From NCBI GenBank assembly GCA_037074615.1, contig CM073550.1, forward strand, positions 11,612,001-11,676,000: a stretch of DNA of 64,000 nucleotides. Reading direction: 5' to 3'. The translations under genes and the position numbers were made by a program. Below the pieces are notes generated by a model that did no database searches, was not told the DNA's origin, and saw only the letters and a list, made by a program, of their open reading frames with translations. Shown here piece by piece: positions 1-12,324 of this stretch (the first letter of the stretch is position 1; each line of letters opens with the position of its first letter). The stretch is from Leucaena leucocephala. Taxonomy: Eukaryota; Streptophyta; Magnoliopsida; Fabales; Fabaceae.

Positions 1-1389
1 TTTTGAAAGTTGCAAAGTGGTGAAAAAGGTTGTGTTCAAAGTGTAGAAATGATTAAGTGTGTGCCTTTATGTTTGGCTGTAGTTTCAAGGTGATTTAGTC
101 CTGTTGGAACTTTAAATAGAATATTAATTCTATTTCGGAATATCAGGGGGTTGAGAAGTAATCTTGTAGCAAGTGTTTGGTGGGAGGAGTAGCGGTATAG
201 GAACGCGGCAGGTGAGTGAATAACGTTCCCTACAAGTTTATATTTTCAAATGCATTGTTATTTCAAATGATGAATTTCAAATATGGATTTTGAAAAGCAA
301 GTTTTACGAAATTGTGGTTTAAATCGTTAGAAATGATTTTCTTTCGATTAATTTACAAAAGGTTATGATTATGCATGAAAATGGATAAAGAAGCTTTAGA
401 AAAAGATTTGACATTGAACTGATGTTATTCATGAAATATTTCTCTGTGAATTGCATATGTTTTTACAGTAACTTGACTTTGTAAGTTCATGCTGGGGTAA
501 CAGAAATTCCAAGTGACTTTATCAATGATTATGATATTTTGAAACGATTGAGATCTTTACATGTGAAAAGGACCCCACGCATGATGAAAATGTTTTAGGA
601 CGGAATACAGAACGCTGGTTGCTAACAGTAGTACTGTTAGTCCTTGGTGCACCTTGGTATTCGAGCTCGACAATTTGTGGCATAGCCACCAGAATTATTT
701 CGTGGGATTCGTTCTCGCGACAGTTTGTGGCATAGCCACTAGAATTATTTCGTGGGATTTATTCTCGCGACAGTTTGTGGCATAGCCACCAGAATTATTT
801 CGTGGGATTCATTCTCGCGATAGTTAGTGGCTTCGAGCCACCAGAATGGTTAGTTACCCTCGTGGACTGTGTGTCCACATCTATTTTCGTTCTGTTGAAG
901 TCCTACAGAAAGATCATAGTTTTGAAAAGATTATCTTGAATGAGTTATTTGAAATAGTTATTTCATACTGTTATTTCCCTGAAATACAAATGTTGACAAA
1001 AAGGTTTGCATTAGATTATGAAGCATTATTTCCATATGATTCTGCATTAGTTATTTCCAGCATTCTTTAAATCATGTTTTTGGGACGTTATTCACGAGTA
1101 GATTTTTGGCTTCAGATAGTGCAGGTGACCCTAATTCTCCAGCTGAGCGGTAAAGAGCCTTGCTGTCGATCTGAAGCTTCGTTTGATAAATACTACCTTT
1201 GATGTAATTGCTTTTTAAGAACTTTGATTATTTTGGAAAGGATAATGCTCTGCATGAACCTTAGAAAATGTTGTATGATTTTGAAAAATGCTATGGAGAA
1301 TTTAAAGGTTTTACTTAAAATGCTAGGCTTTCAGAATATGATGTATTTATATTCTGTGCCAGTCACGGTCCAAAAATAGGGACGTGATA
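1..1389 (+). repeat. 5' LTR of copy 1, 3' half only
   Basis: It aligns almost base for base with 7829-9167 of the 3' LTR. It has three full 50-bp hairpin repeat units (about 668-820) where the 3' LTR has two. It ends ...GTGATA at 1389, where the other copies end ...GTGACA, so the terminal CA has mutated to TA. The short frames inside (for example 846-1070) recur in every LTR copy and are not treated as genes. Confidence 0.92.
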
Positions 1390-1392
1390 GTT

Positions 1393-1406
1393 TGGTATCA
1401 GAGCCA
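1393..1406 (+). other. primer binding site (initiator tRNA-Met type)
   Basis: The sequence TGGTATCAGAGCCA lies 4 bp after the LTR end. It matches the complement of the 3' end of plant initiator tRNA-Met, which primes minus-strand synthesis in many plant Ty3/gypsy elements. Confidence 0.88.
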
Positions 1407-1597
1407 AAGTTTTTCTATGGTTAAGCAGAGCAGAGATACTTCGGTGGGGTCTCAATTATCGTTATGAACCCGGGCATAACTATAGTTGTGGCATCTCTGA
1501 AGATCTCTAAAAGAAATTCAAAAGTGGTGTTTTCCTATGATTTCAGAAACGTATTTATTTATAAACTAAATATTTTCTATGTTTTATGAATAGTTAA

Positions 1598-4500
1598 ATG
1601 CCGCCTAGACGAGTTCAGTCTAGAGGGAGCTCTAGGGCTTCGGATCAAGGCTCTGCTCAGCGAAGTGATTTGCCTCCTCGAGGCTGAGGATAGGGTCGTA
1701 GGGGTGCTAGGGTTCGGGGAGGTCGACCCCTTAGACCTCTTCAGGAAATTCTATCTGAGGCAGAACCATCTCACCCACAGTCTCCTGAGATCTCTACGTC
1801 CTCTAGGCATGAGACTCAGATAGAGACACCCCAGGTTATAGAGGAAGAATCCATCGCAGTCAGGCTATCAGAGTTTATAAAGTTGGATCCTCTGAAGTTC
1901 TCAGGGTTTGATTCTCGAGAGGAACCCATGGAGTTCCTGGAAGGAATTGAGAAGAGATGCCGAGCTTTGAGATGCCCAGATGTGCAATACGTGGAGTTTG
2001 CCTTGTTTCGACTTGAGGGGATTGCGAATGCGTGGAGTAAGACGGTACCAGGATTTCAGGGGGATAGAGTAGCATTATTGTCATGGGCAGATTTTAAGGA
2101 TATTTTCCTGAAACGTTTTCTTCCCCAGAGCAAGAAGGATACTAGAGTTAAAGAATTTCTTCTGTTGAAGTGTACTTCTAGGATGTCTGTGGCTGAGTAT
2201 GACAGAAGATTTACTGAACTTTCATCGTATGCATCTACCTTGATTCCGTCAGAAAGGGATAGAATCGGCAGGTTTATTCAGGGATTACCGTTACATATTC
2301 ATGATGCTGTGGCCCCAATGCTGAATCATTTTGCTTCTTATGCTGATGTGGTTGACTGTGCTTTGAGAATTGAGTTGAGGCACATGGAAGAAGAAGGGGT
2401 TTCTAAGAAGCAGAAGACTGGGAGCGAAAAGTTCCAAGGATCTTCATTTAAGGGTAACCGCCCTCAGGGCCAACCCTCGTCAGCTGATATGCGGCCAGCG
2501 CCCAGATCTTATAGATCTTCTATAGGCATTCCTGAATCAGGACCGAAGTTTGGAGGTACTAGACCTCAGTCTGGGGGGAGCCAGACTAGTTATTCCAGGC
2601 CTACCTGTAATATGTGTGGGAAGCACCATTCAGGGGTTTGTCTGAAGACCTTGGGGGTGTGTTATGGTTATGGACAGCCGGGTCACATGAAGAAAGAGTG
2701 TCCGTTTGCTCAATCAACCTCGAGTTATGGATCAGCTAGACTTTCTCCCCACCCTTCTACTTTTACAGCTCCGTCTGTGGGAGCAACTTCTGCCTCTATG
2801 GGTAGAGGTACATCAGGACGACCTCCAAAGAAGAGAGCACAACCTTCAGGCCAAGGTCAAGCTAGGGTTTACGCAATGACAAGGCAAGATGCTCGGGCTT
2901 CTAATGCTGTGGGCACAGGTATTATCTCTATATGTTCTCAAAAGGCTTATGCATTGTTTGACCCTGGTTCGACACACTCTTATATTTCAAAATATTTTGC
3001 TAAGATGATGGATAAGAATTCAGTTAGACTTGATTGTCCTTTCACTGTGGCTACCCCTGTTGGGGAATCTTTGTCAGTTTCACAAGTGTACAAATCTTGT
3101 GAAGTGTCTGTTGAGGGTAGAGAAAGTTTTGTCGATTTGATGATACTTGATATGATAGACTTTGATGTCATACTGGGCATGGATTGGTTAGCTTCATGCT
3201 ATGCTACGGTGGATTATCACCTGAAAGTGGTAAAGTTTAACTTTCCGGATGAAACTTCGTTTGTGTTGTTTGGAAACGAAGTAGATAAGCCAACAAACTT
3301 AATCTCTGCTTTAAAAGCCCAGCAAATGTTGGCAAAAGGTTGTCAGGGGTTTTTGGCGGTAATCCAAGATGTTGATAGGCCTACTGTCAGCTTAGACCAA
3401 ATTCCTATTGTTCAGGAATTTCCTGATGTTTTTCCGGAGGAATTGCCGGGGTTACCCCCAGATCGAGAGATAGAATTTAGTATTGACGTCATTCCTGGTA
3501 CGCAGCCAATTTCTATTCCGCCCTATAGAATGGCGCCGTCTGAGTTAAGGGAATTAAAAAGTCAGTTACAAGAACTGCTAGATAAGGGGTTCGTACGACC
3601 TAGTACTTCTCCTTGGGGTGCACCAGTGTTATTTGTCAAGAAAAAGGATGGATCGATGAGATTGTGCATTGATTATCGATAGCTTAACAAGGTGACAGTA
3701 AAGAACAAGTACCCGTTGCCGCGCATCGATGATTTGTTCGATCAATTGCAAGGAGCGCAGTACTTTTCAAAAGTAGACCTGCGATCAGGGTATCATCAGT
3801 TGAAGATTAAGAAGGAAGACATTCCAAAAACAGCATTTAGGACTCGTTATGGTCATTATGAATTCTTAGTAATGTCCTTTGGTTTGACAAATGCTCCTGC
3901 GGCATTCATGGATTTAATGAATCGAGTATTCAGAGAATTCCTGGATAAGTTTGTGATCGTGTTCATTGATGATATCTTGGTTTATTCCAAGAGTGTGGAA
4001 GAGCATGAACATCATTTGCGGATAGTGTTGCAGAGATTGAGAGAACATCAGCTCTATGCTAAACTTTCCAAGTGTGAGTTTTGGTTAACTGAGGTCACTT
4101 TCTTGGGGCATGTGGTGTCGAGGGATGGCATCCAAGTTGATCCTAGTAAGGTTGAGGCAGTTAAAAGCTAGCCACGACCTACTACGGTAACTGAGATTCA
4201 GAGTTTCTTAGGACTTGCAGGATATTATCGTCGTTTTGTTCAGGATTTTTCAAGAATAGCAGCTCCAATGACAAAGCTAACCCAAAAGAATGTGAAGTTC
4301 GTGTGGGATGAGGAATGCAAGGCAAGTTTTCAAAAGTTAAAAGAATCTTTGACCTCTGCTCCAGTGCTAATTTTACCTTCAGGAGTTGGTGGGTATACAG
4401 TGTATTGTGATGCTTCTCGGATTGGGCTAGGCTGTGTGTTAATGCAAGATGGTCGAGTTATTGCCTATGCCTCTAGAAAGCTTAAGTTGCATGAGCAGAA

Positions 4501-6310
4501 TTATCCAACTCATGATTTAGAGATGGCTGCGGTGGTGTTTGCTCTAAAGATTTGGAGACATTATCTGTACGGAGAAACCTGTGAGATTTTCACGGATCAC
4601 AAAAGCCTTAAGTACATCTTTGAACAGAAGGATTTGAATCTCAGGCAGAGAAGGTGGATGGAGTTGTTAAAGGATTATGATTGTACGATTCTGTACCATC
4701 CGGGGAAGGCGAACGTTGTGGCTGATGCTTTAAGTAGGAAGTCTATGAATAGTTTAGCCCATATCAAGATGGAGAGAAGACCGTTGGTACAGGAGATTCA
4801 TAAAGTTGAACAAGAGGGAGTCGTATTTGAAATTGCTGATAAGGGAGTATTTTTGGCTCATTTGCAAGCTCATTCCTCATTATGGGATCAGATTAAGGAA
4901 GCTCAGTATTCAGACCCGAAGTTATGCGAGTTGAGGGATTCAGTTAAAGACAGAAGTAATTCGGAATTTACAATTGATCAGGAAGGTTTTTTGAGGTTCG
5001 AGGGTAGAATTTGTGTGCCCCAAGTTCAGGAGTTGAGAAGGCTAATTCTTGAGGAAGCTCATCATTCTGCCTATACTATCCACCCTGGTATAACTAAGAT
5101 GTACCAAGATTTGAAACAGTTGTTTTGGTGGCATGGTATGAAGAATGATGTGGCGAATTTTGTTGCACATTGTTTAGTGTGCCAACAAGTTGAGGCGGAA
5201 CATCAGAAGCCGGCAGGACCGTTATAACGGTTGGAAATACCTGAATGGAAGTGGGAAAACATAACTATGGATTTTATCGTGGGATTGCCCCGTACTGCTA
5301 AAGGTTTTGATTCTATTTGGGTAATTGTTGATAGATTGACCAAGTCTGCTCATTTTCTACCAGTGAAGACGACGTACAGTGCGGCTAGATACGCTGAGAT
5401 TTACATTGAGGAGATCTTGCGGTTACACGGAGTACCAGTGTCTATTATTTCAGATAGAGGGCCCCAGTTTACTTCTCAATTTTGGAAATCATTTCAGAAA
5501 GCTTTGGGCACTCGATTGAATCTTAGCACTGCTTTTCATCCTCAGACAGATGGACAGTCGGAGAGGACAATCCAGATAGTTGAGGATATGTTGAGGTCCT
5601 GTGTCATGGATTTTGGTGGAGGTTGGGACAAACATTTACCGTTAGTAGAGTTTGCCTATAATAACAGTTATCAATCAAGTATTCAAATGGCACCGTTTGA
5701 GGCATTGTATGGGAGGCAGTGTAGATCTCCAATTGGATGGTTCGAAGTTGGAGACGGAATGATATTAGGGCCTGATTTGGTTCAAGATGCTAAAGAAAAG
5801 GCGAAGGTGATTCAACAAAGGTTGTTGGCGGCTCAAAGTCGACAGAAATCTTATGCAGATCATCGTCGTAGGGAATTAGAGTTCATGGCCGGAGATAAAG
5901 TGTTTTTAAGAGTGTCACCAATGAAAGGGGTTATGAGATTTGGTAAAAAGGGTAAGTTAAGTCAGAGGTTTATCGGCCCCTTTGAAATTTTGGATAAAGT
6001 AGGTGCGGTAGCTTATCGATTAGCCTTACCACCAGAGCTATCAGGGATACATCCGGTGTTTCATGTATCGATGTTGCGAAAGTACTTGTATGATCCCTCC
6101 CATGTTGTCGAATATCAGGAAGTTCAGGTGAACGAGGACCTGTCATATGATGAATATCCGTTAGCTATTATTGATCGGCAAGTAAGGAAGTTGCGGTCGA
6201 AGGAGATTCCTTCAGTAAAGGTGTTATGGCGAAACCATTCAGAGGAAGAAGCTACTTGGGAGTTAGAGAGTGAGATGCGAATCAAATACCCGCAATTATT
6301 TCAAACTTAG
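1598..6310 (+). pseudogene. gag-pol polyprotein of copy 1, five nonsense codons
   Basis: One continuous frame of 1570 codons runs from the ATG at 1598 with no frameshift, but it carries in-frame stops at 1685, 1691, 3680, 4169 and 5225. In the minus-strand copy these positions read Arg, Gln, Gln, Trp and Gln. Domains in order: gag with a Cys/His knuckle (about 2610-2702); protease with DPGSTHSYIS (about 2960); reverse transcriptase with FIDDILVYS (about 3961-3990); RNase H with YCDAS; integrase with the HHCC finger (CLVC near 5175) and a D-D-E core (MDF, ISDRG, SER); then a GPF motif and a chromodomain-like tail ending ATWELE..MRIKYPQLFQT. The tail is intact here, unlike in the minus-strand copy. 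It cannot make full-length polyprotein. Confidence 0.93.
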
Positions 6311-6347
6311 GTGTGTATATTTTCAAATTCGGAGGACCGAATTTCTT

Positions 6348-6360
6348 AAGAGGGGAAGAA
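6348..6360 (+). other. polypurine tract of copy 1
   Basis: AAGAGGGGAAGAA lies directly before the TGTTATGATT start of the 3' LTR. It is the expected plus-strand primer of an LTR retrotransposon. Confidence 0.88.
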
Positions 6361-6420
6361 TGTTATGATTATGAATTTAATTAACGGTTATATGTATATT
6401 CATTGTAGAATATTTCGAAT

Positions 6421-6495
6421 GGGAAGTGTTAGCCGAATGGTTCATGAGGCGAGGGGAAAAACATTTGGCCAGCGTTCGAGTCGCAGCGAAAGCGG
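6421..6495 (+). other. tRNA-like module (Pol III A- and B-box) in the LTR
   Basis: GGGAAGTGTTAGCCGAATGG matches the start and A-box of class II (Leu/Ser type) tRNAs, and GCGTTCGAGTCGCAG resembles a B-box, about 40 bp further on. The same module sits at the same place in three other LTRs of the window and is best preserved at 61270-61345. No paired acceptor stem is visible, so it is a derived relic or promoter module, not a tRNA gene. Confidence 0.55.
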
Positions 6496-6905
6496 AGGTG
6501 ATTTTTTTTTCTTCTCTCAGTCGCGTGAAATGTCCATTTTGCCCCTCTGTCTATTTCGCACTGAACCTCTGCTTTTCTTCATCATTTTCATTCTTCCTTC
6601 CTGCGAGCCGCGAGCAGAGATGGCAGGCTACAGCGCGGGTAGGTGCGGGACGGCAGAAGCTCAGCGTGCAGCGTGGGAGAAGAGTACACGGCACGGAAGT
6701 TCGGCTGGACGCCTTTAAGAAGCATTCCGCTGATCCCTTCCATTATGTCAACTTCGAGCTGTGGTGGCTGGAGAGTTTGGGTGGTGAGCGCAGGAGTGCC
6801 GCGGGTTCGGTGTTCTAGCTATAGCGCCGGTAAACACTCCTTCCGGTGGACCACATCCAAGGTGAGCGCCGTCGCCGTGTAGCTTCTGTCCGGCACTATT
6901 TTCGT

Positions 6906-6936
6906 GCTACTGTAGCAAATCCTCTGCTACTGTAGC
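6906..6936. repeat. paired 11-bp palindromes in the LTR
   Basis: GCTACTGTAGC (5-bp arms, 1-bp loop) occurs at 6906-6916 and 6926-6936, 20 bp apart. The pair is kept in both LTRs of the minus-strand copy (48588 and 48608; 56340 and 56360) and, with one change, at 61731 and 61750. The conserved spacing suggests a regulatory element, but the role is unknown. Confidence 0.6.
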
Positions 6937-8496
6937 AAGTCTGTGATTTCCAGTTCCGTCTTGTTTCTGCCGTGATTCCATTCGGGAAGTGAAGTGGTAA
7001 GCTCCTTGGTCCACATTTTATATGCAGTTCCATCTTTCCTCTTAAGCGGTTGCAGAGTGACTGAGCTCACTCATTTCTGTTCAGTGCCGTCACCGCTGCT
7101 CTGTTTCAGGCCATTGCCGTGAGTGCTAGAGGAAGTGGATTGACGCTGTGCACTGTCATCTTCCTGCTTTGTTCCGTGAGTCGATTGCGGTTGACAGAGG
7201 AAAGAAGGAAGTGAGAAGCTAGGCTCGGTTATTTTTTCCTGCTCTGTGCCGCGGCGTGATTGCTGTGAATCCCAGGTGCGGTAAGGGTGGTAAGTTTCAC
7301 CCTTTTTCCTTGTTTTCTCTGCAACAGTGGCTGTTGTGTTTGCTGTGTGGGAAGGTTTCTGTGGTAAAATAGATAATTCATGATTATGCTGGTTTGTTGC
7401 TGCCGTGTGCATACTATTATGCTGCTAATATGAATCAATATTGAATGGAGGCTATGAGCTTGGTTGAAACAGATACAAGAGTATATATGTACGCACGGGG
7501 GTCGCTGTCGCGGTGTGCTTTCTGGGGGTGTAATGTATATGTTTTTGGGGTATTGTTGCAGGATTGGGCTGAGTTAGGAAATGCTATATGCATATAGGTA
7601 TGGGAATGTATTATACTGTCATGATAAATATGAAATCTGCTGCTGTGGGTAGGAGTTTGGGCATTGTTGCTAACTGCACATAAGCATGAAAGTTGCTTTC
7701 AAAATGAAAGAAGAATGTCGATGATTTAGGATTGCTACTGTTTTACATATACCCATAGATACCTGTGTAAAGATGAAATAGAAAGTCTATGGAGTTGGAG
7801 TATTAGAATTAAGTAGTTGGGAGAGAAATTTTGAAAGTTGCAAAGTGGTGAAAAAGGTTGTGTTCAAAGTATAGAAATGATTAAGTGTGTGCCTTTATGT
7901 TTGGCTGTAGTTTCAAGGTGATTTAGTCCTGTTGGAACTTTGAATAGAATATTAATTCTATTTCAGAATATCAGGGGGTTGAGAAGTAATCTTGTAGCAA
8001 GTGTTTGGTGGGAGGAGTAGCGGTATAGGAACGCGGCAGGTGAGTGAATAACGTTCCCTACAAGTTTATATTTTCAAATGCATTGTTATTTCAAATGATG
8101 AATTTCAAATATGGATTTTGAAAAGCAAGTTTTACGAAATTGTGGTTTAAATCGTTAGAAATGATTTTCTTTCGATTAATTTACAAAAAGTTATGATTAT
8201 GCATGAAAATGGATAAAGAAGCTTTAGAAAAAGATTTGACATTGAACTGATGTTATTCATGAAATATTTCTCTGTGAATTGCATATGTTTTTACAGTAAC
8301 TTGACTTTGTAAGTTCATGCTGGGGTAACAGAAATTCCAAGTGACTTTATCAATGATTATGATATTTTGAAACGATTGAGATCTTTACATGTGAAAAGGA
8401 CCCCACGCATGATGAAAATGTTTTAGGACGGAATACAGAACGCTGGTTGCTAACAGTAGTACTGTTAGTCCTTGGTGCACCTTGGTATTCGAGCTC

Positions 8497-8620
8497 GACA
8501 GTTTGTGGCATAGCCACCAGAATTATTTCGTGGGATTTATTCTCGCGACAGTTTGTGGCATAGCCACCAGAATTATTTCGTGGGATTCGTTCTCGCGACA
8601 GTTAGTGGCTTCGAGCCACC
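8497..8620. repeat. 50-bp hairpin-bearing tandem repeat in the LTR
   Basis: Each unit contains GTGGCATAGCCAC, a 5-bp-arm hairpin, followed by a conserved CGTGGGATT and a tract ending TTCTCGCGA. Two full units and one variant (GTGGCTTCGAGCCAC) are present here. The 5' LTR of the same element has three full units. Confidence 0.8.
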
Positions 8621-9167
8621 AGAATGGTTAGTTATCCTCGTGGACTGTGTGTCCACGTCTGTTTTCGTTCTGTTGAAGTCCTACAGAAAGATCATAGTTT
8701 TGAAAAGATTGTCTTGAATGAGTTATTTGAAATAGTTATTTCATACTGTTATTTCCCTGAAATACAAATGTTGACAAAAAGGTTTGCATTAGATTACGAA
8801 GCGTTATTTCCATATGATTATGCATTAGTTATTTCCAGCATTCTTTAAATCATGTTTTTGGGACGTTATTCACGAGTAGATTTTTGGCTTCAGATAGTGC
8901 AGGTGACCCTAATTCTCCAGCTGAGCGGTAAAGAGCCTTGCTGTCGATCCGAAGCTTCGTTTGATAAATACTACCTTTGTTGTAATTGCTTTTTAAGAAC
9001 TTTGATTATTTTGGAAAGGATAATGCTCTGCATGAACCTTAGAAAATGTTGTATGATTTTGAAAAATGCTATGGAGAATTTAAAGGTTTTACTTAAAATG
9101 CTAGGCTTTCAGAATATGATGTATTTATATTCTGTGCCGGTCACGGTCCAAAAATAGGGACGTGACA

Positions 9168-9255
9168 ATTGTGGTTCCAATCGCTTGGGGAGGCATCCTA
9201 GCTCCTGTGTGCCTAAATTTATGCTTAAGGATAATAGATGCCTTACCCTTCTTAA
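9168..9255 (+). repeat. dispersed repeat fragment, disrupted by the retrotransposon
   Basis: The sequence from TTGTGGTTCCAATC onward is related to 13655-13760 (TTGTGGTTCTAATC...). Shared blocks include GGAGGCAT/GGAGGTAT and AGCTCNTNNGTGC. Copy 1 of the retrotransposon ends exactly at its start, so it probably inserted into this repeat. The family is not recognised. Confidence 0.45.
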
Positions 9256-9364
9256 CATTAGTATCACCTATGAAAAGTGGAGAGTTCGCTCTGTCATTGG
9301 ATGATGGATGAGCCCAACTCCTTTCCAAGACCTTTTGTACCAAAAACAACTTGGGTTGCATTAA

Positions 9365-9525
9365 TCAACAAGAATTGGTCAGCTAGTCTCTCATAATGTA
9401 GTGAACAAATGTTCGAATTTCCACTGTGAGAGGTGCCCACATTTAGTTCCTAATAATTCTTCGAACATGATTGTATCCAATAAGAAGATACATATACTTA
9501 GCAAAAAGAAAAAAAAAACTAAGGT
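9365..9525 (+). repeat. possible tRNA-derived SINE relic
   Basis: GGTCAGCTAGTCTC resembles an A-box and TGTTCGAATTTCCAC a B-box about 45 bp later. The stretch ends in an A-rich tail (about 9505-9520). These are the usual parts of a plant SINE, but I cannot find a target duplication. Confidence 0.35.
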
Positions 9526-11700
9526 TGAACTCGAACCATCGGAGAAGCAGAAAAAGTGAGGGAGTGAGCATAAATAATTTTTCTCTCATCTTTTCTCTTT
9601 TTCTCCTTCCCAAACAAATTACTATACCACTCCCAATCCTTTATACCTTTTCCACCACTATTTCTGTATCTATCTACGCTTTATGTAACTTTTTTACAAT
9701 CATCTGGTTATATAATATTGGCATAGTTTGTAATTTCTATACATTTTATCCATTGAATGTACTTAATTAATTGTTTTAGTATTCAAATTTTTCCCAATAA
9801 TATATTAAGTCTTTTTTTTATAATTTTAATTTTAATAATTTTCTCAAAATTCATCAAATTGTGTATATATACATATATAATTTTATATCTAACATGCTTT
9901 TTAAGTATGTCATCAAAATAAGTTTCAATTTATCAAACTAACTTTTTTATAAAACACATTCAAATATATATCACATTACATTAATTAACGTTTCCTTTAA
10001 CTTTAATCCAAACAAACTCTAAGTTGTTATACTCTTTCTTACTTGTGGTTTGTTGTATTTCTCTCTGAGTTTATTATAGCTATGTGTGTGGCTAATGTCC
10101 TTCTAAATTTAGAGCTATTATAATTTATAAACCTCTACTTTGTGGATTAGTGTTTGCAATCACCAGTTAATTGTGTTCATTGACCAGTCTTGTTACTTAA
10201 TGTTGTGTTTTAACTTGTTGCTTACTTAATGACTGATTGATTGAAGAAACTTGGGTTTTAGGATTTGTCTTGGAAGAGAAAATCTTAAACGGACCATAAG
10301 ATTAGCTAATTAATTAAGATATAAATATACTTAAGCGCACTATTCAATCATAGTAGAACAAACTTAAGTTCATGTAAATTCATATTAACAACTAACAAAA
10401 TTTAGTATAGCTAGTAGATAGTTATATTCTTTAAAAATATTTTATTAAAAGAGACAAAATTTATTTTAATGATCTCTACGCTTTATGAGGATTAGTTTTT
10501 AAACTATCTATTAGAGAATACCGTCTAGTTTTTACAAAAATTCATATTAACAAAATAATAGGTTTTATAAAGAAAAATATTAACAAAACAATTAATATTT
10601 ATCAGTTACATATAAGTGACATTGGAGACTTCAAAATCCCATATCCTTAGAAATCAATGTCAAAAGATATAGTTGATTGAAATAAATTAATTAAATAACG
10701 AGCTTGAATTTTTAATGGCTTCGATTATACGAGGATATCTTATTAATGTGATTTGCTTTTTAGGGCACATTTGCTGCCTAGGCCGTAAAGAACTCTTTGG
10801 ATTTGTTCTTCACGGTTCAGCTGTTCAAAAACATTTTATACTTTTAGTATTTATAAGGGTACAAGTGGAAAGTAATTCAATTTCAAGACAATTTGATTGT
10901 TACTAACAAACAAGCAGTTAATTGAGGTGATAAATGACTTTACTCCTATAAAAAAAATAAAAATTTAAATCTTAAAAAGCACACTTATTAGAAGAAATGA
11001 AATACTATTTACACTATACCCTTAATCAAATAAAGAAAAAAAATATAATTTTATTGTGTCCACCAATTAACTTACATAAATTTAAGTTAGTTAAAAACGA
11101 TTTATAATAGTATGGGAGGGTATTAATATTAAATTTAGTTATGATTAAGACCCTGGTAGCATCAAAATTGGTGAGGAACTCAAATGTTTTTAGTTGTTCT
11201 CAATGATCTATATTGGATAGATAGAAATAGTTACTGTTTTGGAATATTTAGTGGGAATATACTCATTCTGCATCATGTTGTTCACACTTCAATGTGCCAA
11301 AGATTAAAAGTCGTTTTGGAGAATGATTAAAGTGGTCTTTTGAATCCAAGGTTGTCATAAATGGTCCAAATCTCCTTGTAATTTTGAGGGATTCCTTTTA
11401 ATTTAATGGTTTTGCAAATGAATATGATTTGAAGTAAATATTCCCTCATGTCCTAAATATAAAAGATATACTATAAATTTATATGGTCTCTTAAAGTTAT
11501 AATTTTATTCTCAAAGTATCTCTATATGATTATATATGAATGTGGTTTCAATTAAGAGTAATTCAATGCATATGCTTAAAGGAGATATTTTAGAAAAACT
11601 AACACATAATAATTACGAATAATTAATTTAACTATTTATTTAATTTAACACTAATTAATTAAATATATCTTATATTAATGATTAAAGATAATATATAATA
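9526..11700. other. AT-rich intergenic DNA, no gene seen
   Basis: This is low-complexity, AT-rich sequence with stops in all frames. The short frames at 9471-9770 and 10715-10906 have no recognisable domain. No structural RNA is evident. Confidence 0.6.
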
Positions 11701-12093
11701 TACTCCCTCCGTCTTTATATATAAGCAAATTTTAACTATTTCACTTGTTTAGTTTAAAAAAAAATTAGTTTATCTTAATAATTATGTCTTCGTTTGAATA
11801 CTTTGAATTATTTCCATTTATTTTTCCTTGTAATTTAGAGCAATTTTTACCACTTTCTTATGTATATAAGAAAAAAAGTTTCATGTTTGATTTGTATAAA
11901 TGTAAAAAATATCTTTAAAACAACTACCCTTGTTCAATCTGATAAAATTGGAACCATATAGAGATGGATGATTTTAAAACAACTACTCTTGTTCAAGCCC
12001 TAACGCTGGAATTTGATGATATATTAATAATGATGGAACTTAATACAATAATAATAGATATCGGATACCATATTTATAAATAAAGACGGTGTT
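11701..12093. mobile_element. Stowaway-like MITE, degenerate
   Basis: The left end reads TACTCCCTCCGTCTTTATATATAAG, typical of plant Stowaway MITEs. Near 12070-12093, TTTATAAATAAAGACGG is an imperfect reverse complement of it. The right terminus is decayed, so its exact border is uncertain. Confidence 0.5.
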
Positions 12094-12285
12094 AAACAAC
12101 AACTAATGAGCAACTCTTCCTCAATGCATATACCAGTTGGGTTGCATAGTCTTTATAGATAAACCAAAAGAATATACATGGAAGGCAGGTCGGTAAGAAT
12201 AATTTTTATCAAGCTACAACATATTTAATTATTTATTTTTGTTGAGAATTGGTTGAGAGTTTTATTTATAAACTAAAGTCCTCTC

Positions 12286-12290
<5 letters not shown>

Positions 12291-12322
<32 letters not shown>
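12291..12322. repeat. (AT)n microsatellite
   Basis: An uninterrupted run of 16 AT dinucleotides. Confidence 0.95.

Positions 12323-12324
<2 letters not shown>

Larger units (their letters stand above)
1..9167 (+). mobile_element. Ty3/gypsy LTR retrotransposon, copy 1 (left end outside window)
   Basis: The order seen is LTR (end), tRNA-Met-type primer binding site, gag, protease, reverse transcriptase, RNase H, integrase, polypurine tract and LTR, which is the Ty3/gypsy order. The long LTRs (about 2.8 kb), the primer site and the chromodomain-like tail suggest a Tekay/Del-type chromovirus; that lineage call is from memory of the family. The two LTRs differ at about 16 sites by eye over about 1.34 kb, plus one 50-bp repeat unit, so this copy is older than the minus-strand copy at 46357-56893. 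The base run after the 3' LTR (attgt) would be the target duplication, but its partner lies outside the window. Confidence 0.93.
6361..9167 (+). repeat. 3' LTR of copy 1, complete
   Basis: It begins TGTTATG and ends GTGACA (TG..CA borders), 2807 bp. Contents in order: a tRNA-like module at 6421-6495, two copies of the palindrome GCTACTGTAGC at 6906 and 6926, and hairpin-bearing 50-bp repeats at about 8497-8597. No convincing protein-coding gene: the short frames are not conserved in phase among LTR copies. Confidence 0.93.

Noticed and set aside
668..835. Regular direct repeats with dyads, at first sight like a CRISPR array
   Set aside because: The units are contiguous, without variable spacers, and lie inside a plant retrotransposon LTR.
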